A DNA stretch of 25,828 nucleotides from Beroe ovata (taxonomy: Eukaryota > Ctenophora > Nuda > Beroida > Beroidae): NCBI GenBank assembly GCA_946803715.1, contig CAMPET010000074.1:277265-303092 (forward strand), read 5' to 3'. This document shows, one piece after another, positions 1-10,191 of the stretch (its first letter is position 1; every line of letters starts with the position of its first letter). A program made the translations under genes and the position numbers. The notes beneath the pieces are model-generated. The model ran no database searches and had not been told where the DNA came from. It saw nothing but the letters and a program-made list of their open reading frames with translations.

Positions 1-45
1 GTTGTGTGTGTGTGTGTTGTGTGTGTGTGTGTTGTGTGCGTGCGT
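1..45. repeat. (GT)n microsatellite
   Basis: An interrupted GT/TG dinucleotide run opens the window. It yields a low-complexity Cys/Val reading frame that is not a gene. Confidence 0.9.
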
Positions 46-380
46 GATGCATGCCAGATTGTTAGTCTTACACAGATACCCAGTGGCTACGTACCTACTC
101 ATCACCATATTATTACTGCGCACGTGTACCATTGAGACGTACATTTCTGTGGTCCGTGCAATCTGCATACATTATTATAAGGGTTTTTTGGTTGTAATCT
201 AATCCCCGGAGCGGTTTCTGACCTATTATTCCTTATATGGACTGATGGCACCGGTCTGTTTCATTGTCATGGTGATAATTTCACTTCCCCCACAATTACC
301 CATAACGATGTGTGATCCCATGCTATGGAGAGGGGCTGCATGTACCTTCTACTGAAGTACTGACCTACAGATCACGAGCA

Positions 381-530
381 TGTGTGTGTGTGTGTGTGGG
401 TGAGAGAGAGAGAAACACACTGTGTAGTGTGTGTAGTGTGTATCTGTGTTTCTGTGTGTGCACTGTGTACCCAATGTGTGTGCTGTGTGAACTGTGTGTA
501 CTATGTAGTGTGTGGGTTGACGCAAGCATG
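381..530. repeat. Degenerate GT-rich simple repeat
   Basis: About 150 bases of TGTG-rich sequence, interrupted by a GAGAGAGA run. Reading frames across it give low-complexity Cys/Val protein with no domain. Confidence 0.85.
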
Positions 531-1285
531 TCTGATGACTGCCACTGAGAATTGACTAATTGCCTGGATGTGATTCATTATTCATTAATATGATAATCAA
601 GCCCTTAACAGTATAAAGAAGCCTTCCCATGATAAATTATAGTTCTAAACTACCCACTTCCTTACCTATTTAGAACAAGATCGTACTCTTAAAGTCATAA
701 ATAAGGTTACAAAGTAGAACCAGTTGTGTGACGCATGGTACACACACACGAAAACACACAGGAAGTAGGAACACAAACCTTTACGCTTGCGAACATTCAA
801 GAACAAAGTACTCATTGAATCAAGCTATAAAATCGAAGTCCCTGTTTAAACTGCAATAGTTGGAGCATGAAATTGAAAACTGGAGCCAGCCCATTGAGAA
901 CCGATTATCGAGCATTCCATCCGTGAATGAAACAGATTATCAGCCTCCAGGAACCATTGTCTGTGGTAGCAGCAATCATGACCATACTATCATATCGAGA
1001 CTATAATCTTGTGACGTCATCATAACGTCATGACTAGGGTGAGAAGGGCGGCTCCTGTACGAAACATAACATGATTTTATCGCGATCGTGCACTTGAACA
1101 TAATTATCCTCCCATATATAATTTACTTATCGAGTATTATTGGATTTATTACAGCTTTTATAGCAGTAATTGTTGCCAGCAATTTCATATGAAAATGCGT
1201 CTCAAAGTCAACTTACGGGGGTCACTTTTACTTTCGTTACCTATCCCCGCCCGGCGCCCAATGATAACCCCCCTCCCTATTTCAG

Positions 1286-4200
1286 GTCTTGCTCGGGCCA
1301 AGTCTGTTCCCACCCACTCATACTCAAATGAGGTCGTCACTTTATGGTGAGTGGAGCACACTTTCTCTCACCACCCCTCCTCATCATAGGTAGAAATTTA
1401 TATATTTTCGCATTACCCTCTTTAGTGAGCGTAAACTTGAAAATAGCACGTGCGTACGCCGTACGTGGTAAGAATTTACCATTTCGTGACGTAGTCACCC
1501 AAATTGAGATCGGCTATGCATACAGGCATACTACTACTGCACGACCTTACACATTATTTCGCAATACTATAACATACCATCGCTCCATTAAAATGACACT
1601 TCGGTGCCATCTATAATCGAGGGATTGATCTAAAAATAATACTCCATGCAGTTCTCTATATAATTGCTTTGGAGGGTTTTGGAGGTGAGGAATTGGCGAT
1701 TGATGTATTGGTTATTATTGTGATATGGAATCTTGCTGTAAAAGATATCTAGAGCATCGAGGATTCATTAAGAAAATCTTTGAGGATTGAGCAAATAGCG
1801 ATATTCTTTGAGCGCATACCCATTGCCACTCTGTGAGAAATATGTTGCTGATTTCATGTTTCTATGTCTCTCTCGGCAACTGCTATTATATTGCTCAGGA
1901 AACAAGGCAAAATACCACTTTTTTCTTCTTTATTTTCATATGATCTGAAAAGGGGTGAGAGTTGCTAACGACACATGCTATGCTCCCTGACGTCAAAGTC
2001 AGCTATTGCATTATGCAGAGATCACGTACATTGCGGGGAGAAGCAGAACGAGGAAGGTGGCAAACTGAGAAGATGAGCAAGGGAGCCAATCACGATTATC
2101 CTGAATATTTTCAAGAGACTGAAGTCATATCGAGTCATAGGAGTGTGAGGGGATATCAAGGATAAAATTGGTGATGTCCGGTGCCGGTGTTACCCGTTAA
2201 AATGGCCAAGCTTGAGTTTCCTGTTATCCGCCAAGATATCGTTCTTGATCACCGCATGATAAAACTCTTGTAAGATCCTGTCCCCTCTCTCTCACCCTCT
2301 CTTAAAGTTAATAAGCATTTTAACGCACCAAGCTATTTAGCATTGAAAACGCTGTGTTCAAACACTTCGGGTTCTAATATGGGTATTGGGTATATATTTC
2401 GCATGTTTCGACAGCACACAGTATAATTTCATGGCTCGCGTAGAGCTGCGCATGGGCACATTGATCCACGTTCATATTATAGTTTAGTTCGTGCTCTGGA
2501 ATAAGTGAGCTGAACTACACCTGATCATGGCTATGGGTGGGGTGTGGGGGCGTAAAATGGTTTCAGAATAGTAAAACGAGTGTCGCATACTTGTCGCAGT
2601 GGGTGGTTTAATGAACATTACGCATGAGTTATAAATAAAACTGTCTGAAAATATACGTTATGTTGGTAGCTGCTACAAAATGTTGGGAAATAGCAGAAAT
2701 TCCAGCGCACTGCATTTTGCAAACGTTAATAAGTTCTGAAGTGAAGAATCCACCCACTGCCTATAACACATGTTTTTGCCAGTGATCGATGACAATCCCC
2801 TTATTCTCCAAAACTTCGGCTGATAGGGATTCCTGATTGAAATTCCTATTCGAGATTCCCGGTTGGTACTTGGGATTCCTGATTATGACTCCTGATTTCA
2901 TGAGCCGCCTCCCCAGGTACCGTCCCCCTGACGTGCTGCTCGGCTCAACAGACTACAGCACCTCCCTGGACATGTGGGGTGTGGGGTGTATCTTTGCCGA
3001 GATGATATCGGGGATTCCTCTTTTCCCCGGTATGAAAGATGTCAAGGACCAACTGATCAAGATATGGAACGTGAGTAGAACATATTGTACATCGATATAC
3101 ATCACTCTAATTGTACACCGATATACATAATGCATAATATACATCGCTCTAATTGTCCATCAATATACATAATATACATCGCTCTAATTGTACATCGCTA
3201 TATATACTCTTCCTATACATTCGGTCACGATGTAACGGGTCGTCTGGCATTGCATCACGTGATCACTGATCAGTTTTGTAGGAAGTTGCAAGTTATTGTC
3301 TACTGGCAATGACGGGAATGGTATGGAAATAGTTGTGGTAGATCCGTGTGTTTTTACACGTCTAGAGAGTACATTGTGCACGTGTAAAGTTACATTGTAT
3401 TACACGTGTAAAGTGTAGTTCTACAACACATTACACATTGAGTATCTATCATACATTTGACATTTGTAATACTGCGGCTTTAGCACATCCTAAATCTTGT
3501 TTAGGCAGCCAATTACATAACAGACGCTATAAATAGATCATAGAGTAGTGAAGGCATACTTCATAACTTATTGTACAACGTTCAACACTGTTTCTCCATG
3601 TTTGCAGGGGGTTGGAACCCCGCAACCAGTTTCTATGCACTTCACATGGTTTCACATCGGAACAAGAATATACTACGCTTATTATACTTCATTACTGTGG
3701 ACGAAATAAATACCATACTGAATATATAATATTCAAATAATTTCCCGCAATAAGTTTATAGCACAATAGTTCTGAAGCTGGTTTAGACGTTCGCATGCAC
3801 ACGGTAAATTTACCCTACCGCCATTTCATTACATATTCAGGCATCAAGCGACGACATTTAGTCGCAGTATTTCAAATTACCAACCCTTTTGAATCCAATA
3901 TAATATGTTGTATGTTAAAAAGTGTGCTACATCAAAATTGAATGTGGCGCATTATAATGTCGGATGTGAAATGAAAGTATAGATGTTGACTGTTGAGATA
4001 GATGGAAGTGTTGTTTGCTGAAATATGATTAAAGATATCTAAGAGTAGTTGAGCTGTCACGACACTCAAGATATAAACACATTGGGACACGTTGCTTACT
4101 CCAATATATCTTAGTAGACACATATCTCTCTTTGCTACAATAGTGCTGCCATATTTGGTTGATGAAATATATTAATGTCTAAATCGAAGAGCACGTCCAC

Positions 4201-5517
4201 CCAATGCAATCATGATACTAGATGCATCTGACTTACGATAGACTCTGATTATCATCGAATGGTCAGCGAAGTATGAAATAGAAGCTATTTGTTGTCAAAA
4301 TTGCGGAATTTGTTCGCAGTTCATGGAACGCGCGCTGACATTTTAATGATACAACGAACAAATCTAATTTGTCACTTCGGCGCGCGATTGAACGAAGCGC
4401 GCCGCGCGTGGCCTTTGCTTGCTCCTGGCACATGTCCTTTTTCTTAGATTCGACAGGAATGAATGGAGATATGGCTCAACCGTGGGAGTTGCTTGTTTTT
4501 TCCTCAGCAAATTTTATTTGGCGATGCTTGGCATGAACTTGTAGGATTTTACCCTACCGTCGGTGCGCGCGCGCGATTTTCAATCCGCCCTTGCCATTGT
4601 AGGATTTTACCCTACCCTCGGTGCGCGCGATTTTCAATCCGCCCCGCCAGCAAGGGTAGGGTGAAATCCTACAACCCTTGCCAGGAATAAAATCCCGCCA
4701 GCAAGGGTAGGGTGAAATCCTACAAGGCATGAACAAGATGTAGTTATTTTGCCCGACTTTATCTTGCGCTCCCTACCCATCGCTAGCGGAATTTTGCCCC
4801 TGCTCCGGAGCAATCCTACAAAATGTCAGATTCTATCATTTTCAATGAGAAATGTTTCAGATTATGGGTACACCTTCACCTCAGACTTGGCCTCATGTAA
4901 CAAAGTATCCCGATTGGGGTAAAAGTGAGTAATTAATGATATTGAATTAAATCTGTGCAGTCAGTCTGGTTTTTGATCTGTGAAACCTCAATGAACAATT
5001 GAAGACTTACATACAGACAGGCCTCTACTACTTCAATGGTAATTTCATCTTCTTCAGGAAACTATGAAAAGTACCCGAAGCAGAGATTTGTTGATGTTAT
5101 AGCCAAGTGAGTTTGGAAATGTGTGACCCAGAAAATCGAACATGTGTCATTTTATCATAATATGGCAGTTCCTTATCTGGTAAAAAGATATATTTCAAAA
5201 AAAATCAATATCAATACAAACTGAATTGCATAAAAAACTTTTATTTCACAGTTTATCTGATGACCTGGAGAGTGAGGATCTTTTGGTCCAAATGCTAGTT
5301 TTTGAGCCTAGTGAAAGAATTTCAGCAAGTGTCTCCTTGAAACATAGGTACTTCACAGAGTTCCCAGAGGCCATCCATCATCTCCAGCCTAGTGAGTTTG
5401 AAGCGTCATGATGTATAGATTGAGCCTTTTGAGTACCCTAAATTGTTTCTCTCACTTACTTGATTCTTTTCAGCTGAATCTATATACAAGGATGATTTAG
5501 TTGAGTTTCCTGGATAG
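1286..5517 (+). CDS. CDK14: PFTAIRE-type cyclin-dependent kinase (CDK14/15-like), 3' part, six exons
   Basis: Exons: 1286-1346, 2917-3070, 4861-4924, 5058-5106, 5252-5391, 5474-5517. Phases join throughout and give 169 residues plus stop, starting just after the DFG aspartate-phenylalanine. Exon 1 encodes [21 protein letters not shown], the activation segment of CDK14/15. Exon 2 holds the [10 protein letters not shown] substrate loop, the [12 protein letters not shown] helix and FPGMKD. Exon 3 holds IMGTP. The end matches the C-lobe, with a short tail ending EFPG. CDK14/15 are cyclin-Y-dependent, membrane-associated kinases in vertebrates; the same role is inferred here. ATP-binding and HRD exons are off-window. 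The exon 3 donor is ambiguous: cutting at 4918 or 4924 keeps frame and changes two residues. If the last intron is retained, translation ends at 5411 with SEFEAS instead. CDK14 versus CDK15 cannot be separated. Confidence 0.93.
1347..2916 (+). other. Intron of the CDK14/15-like gene
   Basis: A 1,570-base intron between the activation-segment exon and the YRPPD exon (gtgagt donor, ccccag acceptor). It contains another TGACGTCA palindrome at 1988-1995 and several small open frames, none with a recognisable domain or splice context. Confidence 0.85.
3088..3205. repeat. AT-rich minisatellite in CDK intron
   Basis: About three imperfect tandem units, each containing ATACATC-GCTCTAATTGT, begin 18 bases after the exon donor at 3070. 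Unit spacing varies from roughly 35 to 45 bases. Confidence 0.8.
4539..4725. mobile_element. 187-bp fold-back MITE with 9-bp target duplication
   Basis: The element starts TTGTAGGATTTTACCCTACC and ends in its inverse complement with one mismatch (4706-4725). The 9-mer GGCATGAAC directly flanks it on both sides (4530-4538 and 4726-4734), which is a clean target-site duplication. Each arm carries the terminal motif twice: outer and inner copies at 4539-4558 and 4597-4616 on the left, 4655-4674 and 4706-4725 on the right. The left units are separated by CG-rich spacers (GCGCGCG). There is no coding capacity, so it would be non-autonomous. A 9-bp duplication is typical of Mutator-like elements; that family assignment is an inference. 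Confidence 0.88.
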
Positions 5518-5554
5518 TGGTTGCTTTGTCTGCCCGACAAGGCCTATATATGAA

Positions 5555-5560
5555 AATAAA
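5555..5560 (+). terminator. AATAAA polyadenylation signal of the CDK gene
   Basis: A canonical AATAAA lies 38 bases after the spliced stop codon at 5515-5517, consistent with a short 3' UTR. Confidence 0.75.
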
Positions 5561-6643
5561 GACACTGAAGTATTGGATCAAGAAAGTTATGCGTGTTATA
5601 GATGTCCTATTATGATTTGACAGTATTGTTTGCCTTGAAATAGACCATGTAATGATTGCAAGTCCTCTTTCACTGAATGCATTGCGTTTGGACTCTATTG
5701 AAACATTGAAGGGATTATAGTATTATAGAGTCCAAGATGATGTATTATTGATAAAATATTGTATAGAAGAAGAAAAAAATATTCAATTGGTAATTCACTC
5801 TGCTTAGGTATGTCATTACACCATTGTTGACATGTAAGATTGGTGATATTTGTGATTTTTAGAGGTAAAACTGATTGAAATAAGTGAGACGACTGAATTC
5901 CTCAATAAGACATGTTTGAATCATTCTGTTTAAGTGTACTTACAATATACCTGTACTGTGTTATGTTGCTCATGATAATAGTTGAACCAGTGATGACTAT
6001 TCTGTTCAAGGATTTTGGTTTTAGCAAGACGACTGAAACAGAGTAAGAGACGGTTTTATCTGGCTGAACTATTTGACTGCTGTTTGTGTCTTAATTTAAC
6101 ATTCTATTCTATCACATACCTACAGTTGATGGTCTCTGATATCATACTGACAGGAAATTTTACTCCATATGCAAGTATGCAAACAGTAAACACTTAAGTG
6201 ATAGTTAAATATCAAAGATGAGAGAAAGTTAAGTTAAAAGCTCTAGAGATATTTTAGGAACCGTTTTCAGCATTGTTTCATGTTGAAATAGCTTAAAACG
6301 AAATCTTGCCGTTATCTATGGAGCTGCGATTTTTCATCCACATTTCATATCTTAGGTAGTAAATAATAAGTGATTCCAATATCAATATTGAATATGATAC
6401 TTAATTCGTTTTTAAGCTGCCAAGGTTGAAGTTATGTGTCAATGTTGATCGAATTTGATGCTATTATTTATGTACTTACAATTGGGTTGCTGCTTCATGT
6501 ATCAAATGTGTGATATCGATTGCTAATGTGATTGTCAATAATATTATTTGTAATTTGCCCCTTTTTATCAAAAGTTTCTTTCATTTGTCAGCCTTTCTCA
6601 AAAATTGCTCGTATTTCGAGGATCCAATCATCACAGCAACTAG
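5561..6643. other. Convergent intergenic region between the CDK and sulfotransferase genes
   Basis: AT-rich sequence between two 3' ends. It probably contains the 3' UTR of the minus-strand sulfotransferase. A 60-codon plus-strand frame at 6015-6197 has no recognisable features, and I call no gene here. Confidence 0.6.
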
Positions 6644-8547
6644 CTAATGTTCCCCAGTGCCACAATCTGTCCTCTTCTCATAGTGGCGTGGAAACCGTCT
6701 CACTTTGGTGTATTGCTCCCTGTTACTGTAGCCCAGTATTACCATGTCATCGGCTATGAACTCGTACACATATTCCTTGAAAAGTGGTGGAATTTCATCC
6801 CACATGAACATCACTTGATCTTTGCTCAGAACACCTGTGACATTAAAATATTAGTTGGTTGAATTTTGGTTGTTTAAAATTTTTGGGGGATATTACTTTA
6901 CCATATCACCTGTGCACCGAATCCATGATCGAACTCATTTACGGTGAAAAAATTAGACTAATTATAGAGGAACAAGATCGTCTCCACCTGGCTGGGTGCT
7001 CTTTATTCGAGGCAAGATAGGTCCGATACTAAACTTTTCTCTGAGAAAGGCAAAGTCGCTCTCCATTGTTTCTACACTTCCAACAAAATCAAACCTGCAG
7101 CGAGATATGATTGAATGTCATCCAGATTCAAATCTATATGATTGATTTATGCTGCATCTGGAAATCTGAGCCGAATGAGTATGACTTGCCTCTGTCTACA
7201 GTGAGCACATAAACTTATCATGCTTACAAAATGTGTATTGATTAGAATCTCCTCCTGAAAGTAGGTAGAGTAAAAAGTTTTCTAGGTTGTTCTAAAATAG
7301 ATGAAGAAGGGACATTGTGATGTGTTCAAAAGCGTGTTACGATTACCAGCAGGCGATTCTCTCCAAAGTTTTGTGGAGTGAAGATGAGAATGGAGAAAAA
7401 CATCCCCAAACTGACAAAGACTGGATCTCTGCTCTTACAATAGGTCACTGTTTCTTCGAAGATGAAAGAGTAAATCTGCGAAAGTTGAAGTCATCAAACA
7501 GAGCTCTCAGATATTTCGATTGAAGTAAAATGGGATATTCAAAACCTCATCAGGAATTTGGTCTCCATCAGGTTTTTCTCTGAGGATTTGGCGGAGCGTG
7601 TCACAGATCACTTCACTGTAGTTTCTGTATACTTCAAACTGGGGTAATGTTGACGGACCTAGGGAGTGGGGAAGTAATCTGATCACTGATCTTAATGAGT
7701 TTCAAATTGAGGAGGATGCTCTCGACTTATTATAGTGATCAATTATGGTATTGGTCTTATTCGAATTGTACTGGTCTCAGATTCAATTGATTCCTGGTTT
7801 CAGAATCAATTCTGAGGGCAGGATCTGGATCACTGATCTCGACGTGCTCCACTTCCAGAGAAGCGTAGGTAATTACCAGTGAATTTGTCTCTGTATGCAG
7901 AAAATAAACGATCCAACGGATGTCTTACGAATGTTGTTCTGTAAAACTCATTGTTGATCATGTCCACTTTGTCTCTGTCCTATCAAAAATTAGAATTCAT
8001 AACTCGTGTCTATAATAATTTGAACCCTGACGTTACAATTTCGAATCACATAGGTACATCATATGCGTCACGCCGTCACACGTCATTGTTTGCACTAACT
8101 GACTAACACCGTTCTCTATTATTGCATGCAAGGACCCGTCAGCTGACCACAAGCTCTTCTCATGCGGATATGTCATGTTGATGAGGTCATCTTCGTGCTC
8201 TATCTTCCCATTTAGGAGGAGAATCAGAGCCTTCCAATTTGAAGATCCTAGAACAGAATATCTTGTCATATCCAATGTTTGTTGAATAGAGCTGAAAATG
8301 TTCTTGAGACAGATCAAAATTCGATACAAATATAACGTAGTACTTATTGATATCTCATGTTGGCTGAATTTGATTACTAATAACCTGTTTTTCCAAGGGC
8401 ACAGTAGACCATTTTCTTGTTGTATACCGGTAACATGCGTTTGTCAGGAGGTTTGGTTGGATAAGTGCAAGGAACTAAGTCGGGGCGGGTTTGGCATCGT
8501 TCCCATATCCGTTTTGCTCGGTCTTCTCCGTTCTGAGGAATTTGATT
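6644..8547 (-). CDS. Carbohydrate sulfotransferase (Sulfotransfer_2 family), seven exons, N-terminus not found
   Basis: Minus-strand exons: 8547-8385, 8247-8096, 7979-7877, 7658-7546, 7420-7347, 7094-6988, 6834-6644; all phases join, giving 300 residues plus stop. The 5'-phosphosulfate-binding motif YCALGKTGSSNWK spans the first junction. The 3'-phosphate-binding motif is FVRHPLDRLFSAYRDKF. Next comes FDFVGSVETMESD, equivalent to the family's YDFVGKxETL, then YEFIADDMVILGYS near the end. These mark the Golgi enzymes that transfer sulfate from PAPS to glycosaminoglycan or HNK-1-type sugars. Acceptor specificity cannot be read. A transmembrane N-terminus is expected, but no exon for it was found between 8548 and 9273. 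The first acceptor could be at 8547 or 8532, both in frame. The donors at 8096 and 7546 and the small exon 7420-7347 are the least certain parts; the usual HW motif is not evident there. Confidence 0.85.
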
Positions 8548-9273
8548 CTGAGGAATTGTGTGCAAAGCTTGTGCAACTACGGCAGAGTACGGCTGAATTT
8601 ATCTATTGTATCATTCTCGACTCAATCTTTTCATTTGCTGCCCTTTGTTCTTACAACAGAATGTAATGAAGGTCTCTTCGTTGAGTCAACATCAGAATCT
8701 GTAGGAGAATAAGATTCAATTTGAGTTGCGCAATGCTCATTACGCAAAAATGGCCGACAAACTAATGGACGAATGAAAGATTGTAACTGTTGACTATGAC
8801 AGAAAGATACCTGATTGTGAAAGCGGTAAATGCTGCAGAGATGTGAGTCTAGCGGTAATCAGTAGTAAGGGAAACCCTATTAGAGCCAAGACAGCCACGT
8901 ATAGAACCACACGTTTCTCTCTCCGTCTACCCAGTGTGAAACTTCTATCACATATGTCTATCTTCATATACCACTATGAAAAGAGTGTGTTTTGGGAGTA
9001 TATACGATGTATCGCTATGATTTTGATCTCTGTAAGTATAGGTACCGTAGCTCTAGAAGGGAAACAACAGGGAGTACAGAAACAGGTTGTTAAAATATAT
9101 CGAATTCTGTTTAGGAACTTCAAAACAAAGGAAAGACGCACAGAGCAAGTGCCACGTGTACTAAATTAATAGATTAACTCGAGTCACAAAACTCGCCTTC
9201 AAAATCGCATCGAACACTGGACTGCAGCTCTTCAGAGCTTCAAGCTTATCACATCGAGAAGGTAGCTCCCGCC
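8548..9273. other. Region between sulfotransferase and GT31 gene
   Basis: This contains the dispersed repeat (8631-8895) and no clear exon. A plus-strand open frame of 108 codons at 8843-9169 begins inside the repeat and has a hydrophobic run (CIAMILISVSIGTVAL). It has no recognised domain or splice context, so I do not call it a gene. Confidence 0.55.
8631..8895. repeat. Dispersed repeat, copy 1
   Basis: Matches 25564-25828 in the same orientation with five single-base differences over 265 bases (about 98% identical). The right end is unknown because the other copy runs off the window. No terminal repeats or target duplication could be recognised. Confidence 0.92.
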
Positions 9274-10191
9274 TCATTGGTGTGGATAGGTATAGACAGC
9301 CCGAGTGAGGACCTCTATTTCACTGAGACTCACTTTGTGCACTATAACCGAGCTGTTCAGTTCACCCCTCTCCTCTCTCCAGTTCCTATGGTGGAAGCCC
9401 TGTAGACAGACTGGCGCCACGGACGAGAACTTGTTCACCAGTACTCCCACAAACGCGTCCTCCACGGGGAAGGGCTGTTCGCGCCACCACACCTCACTGA
9501 TCCGCCTCACTAGCTGTGCGGATAGCACATAGCCCGCTCCCGCCACGTAAGTGGGGTAGTGGGTGTGCGGGTATAACCGCTCGCTAACTCCGAACTTCCC
9601 CTCTCGCATCGCCGTCTTCCCAGATATGCATTCTCCGCCGTAGTCCACATTTCCGACACTCATCACCGTCGCTAGAGCGTCGAGATTCACCAACGAGTCA
9701 TCGTCAACCTTCACGAGAAAGTCGAAACTGAAACCACGGACCTTTTCCATCATCCACGCTGTCTTATACACGATGTTACGATATGATTCAGGACCGGGCC
9801 AAACCCAAACATCGCCATATCTTCCCAACTCAGGACCAATGTTATGTTCTGCGTCGAAACCCAAAATGAAAACGTATCTAAAGTGGGCTAGACCTCCGTA
9901 TTTGACGTTTGTCTCTGCCACATGCTTGATCCAGCCGTTGCTCCTCAGTTCCTCTCGTAGCTGTATATTCCCAGGTGCCGAGAACACCGCTATCAAATAT
10001 CGAGTAGTTTCTGTACCTCCCAAGGGACGTGGCTGCAGCTCACAATCCGATAGACCGGCGTCGCTCTTGATACCACCCATCACCACCTGAGCAGTCGTAA
10101 GTCGCTGATGAATGAAGATTATGCACGACATCAGGTTAAGGAACAAGCCAATGTTGAACAGATGGGTTTTCATCCGCTTAGTTATCCACAT
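9274..10191 (-). CDS. Beta-1,3-glycosyltransferase, GT31 family (type II Golgi membrane protein)
   Basis: One uninterrupted exon of 305 codons. Residues 1-10 are basic and cytosolic, residues 11-28 form a signal anchor (LFNIGLFLNLMSCIIFI), and the catalytic domain follows. GT31 hallmarks appear in order: SAPGN..LREELRSNGW (71-87), FILG (108-111), ESYRNIVYKT (135-144), the metal-binding DDD (163-165) in FLVKVDDDSLVNLDAL, YPTYVAGAGYVLS (212-224), and ED (244-245), the likely catalytic acid region. Such enzymes add Gal or GlcNAc in beta-1,3 linkage. The FLVKxDDDS..LDAL form recalls B3GALT6, the glycosaminoglycan linker enzyme, but substrate is not proven. The sulfotransferase lies 726 bases downstream on the same strand. 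An unusually good in-frame donor (AAA then GTGAGT) lies near the 3' end at 9334/9333. Confidence 0.92.
   Translation of the reverse strand: MWITKRMKTHLFNIGLFLNLMSCIIFIHQRLTTAQVVMGGIKSDAGLSDCELQPRPLGGTETTRYLIAVFSAPGNIQLREELRSNGWIKHVAETNVKYGGLAHFRYVFILGFDAEHNIGPELGRYGDVWVWPGPESYRNIVYKTAWMMEKVRGFSFDFLVKVDDDSLVNLDALATVMSVGNVDYGGECISGKTAMREGKFGVSERLYPHTHYPTYVAGAGYVLSAQLVRRISEVWWREQPFPVEDAFVGVLVNKFSSVAPVCLQGFHHRNWREERGELNSSVIVHKVSLSEIEVLTRAVYTYPHQ

Larger units (their letters stand above)
1..1285. other. Non-coding stretch upstream of the first visible kinase exon
   Basis: No exon could be supported here. I searched the plus strand for the expected preceding kinase motifs (HRDLKPQN and an exon ending in the DF of DFG with a phase-1 donor) and found none. 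The stretch is therefore probably intron of the CDK14/15-like gene, whose 5' exons lie outside the window. It contains (GT)n runs at 1-45 and about 381-530, and a CRE-like palindrome TGACGTCA at 1012-1019 followed by a half site at about 1025; whether that site is functional is unknown. Confidence 0.6.
3071..4860 (+). other. Intron of the CDK14/15-like gene with repeats
   Basis: The 1,790-base intron holds a tandem repeat just after the donor, CACGTGTAAAG repeats near 3378-3413, a CG-rich palindromic patch at 4328-4412 and the fold-back element at 4539-4725. No exon is needed here: IKIWN joins IMGTP in frame, as in the family. Confidence 0.8.

Noticed and set aside
312-548. A 78-codon Cys/Val-rich frame
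   Set aside because: It is translated from GT-rich simple repeat.
1962-2165. A 67-codon plus-strand frame considered as a kinase exon
   Set aside because: It lies in the intron between exons ending 1346 and starting 2917, which already join in phase (TG|G for Trp). It has no kinase motif.
2837-3130. Taking the kinase start from the Met at 2837
   Set aside because: The YRPPD segment is an internal exon with an acceptor at 2916. The real upstream exon is 1286-1346, so the Met and first 27 codons are intronic.
4463-4736. Open frames on both strands, 60-75 codons
   Set aside because: They run through the fold-back element and consist of its repeats.
7317-7523. A 68-codon plus-strand frame with protein-like composition
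   Set aside because: It is antisense to the sulfotransferase exon at 7347-7420 and to intron sequence. The minus-strand exons have phase-consistent splice sites and family motifs, so this frame is a shadow.
9773-10090. A 105-codon plus-strand frame
   Set aside because: It lies antisense within the GT31 coding exon, which has all family motifs.
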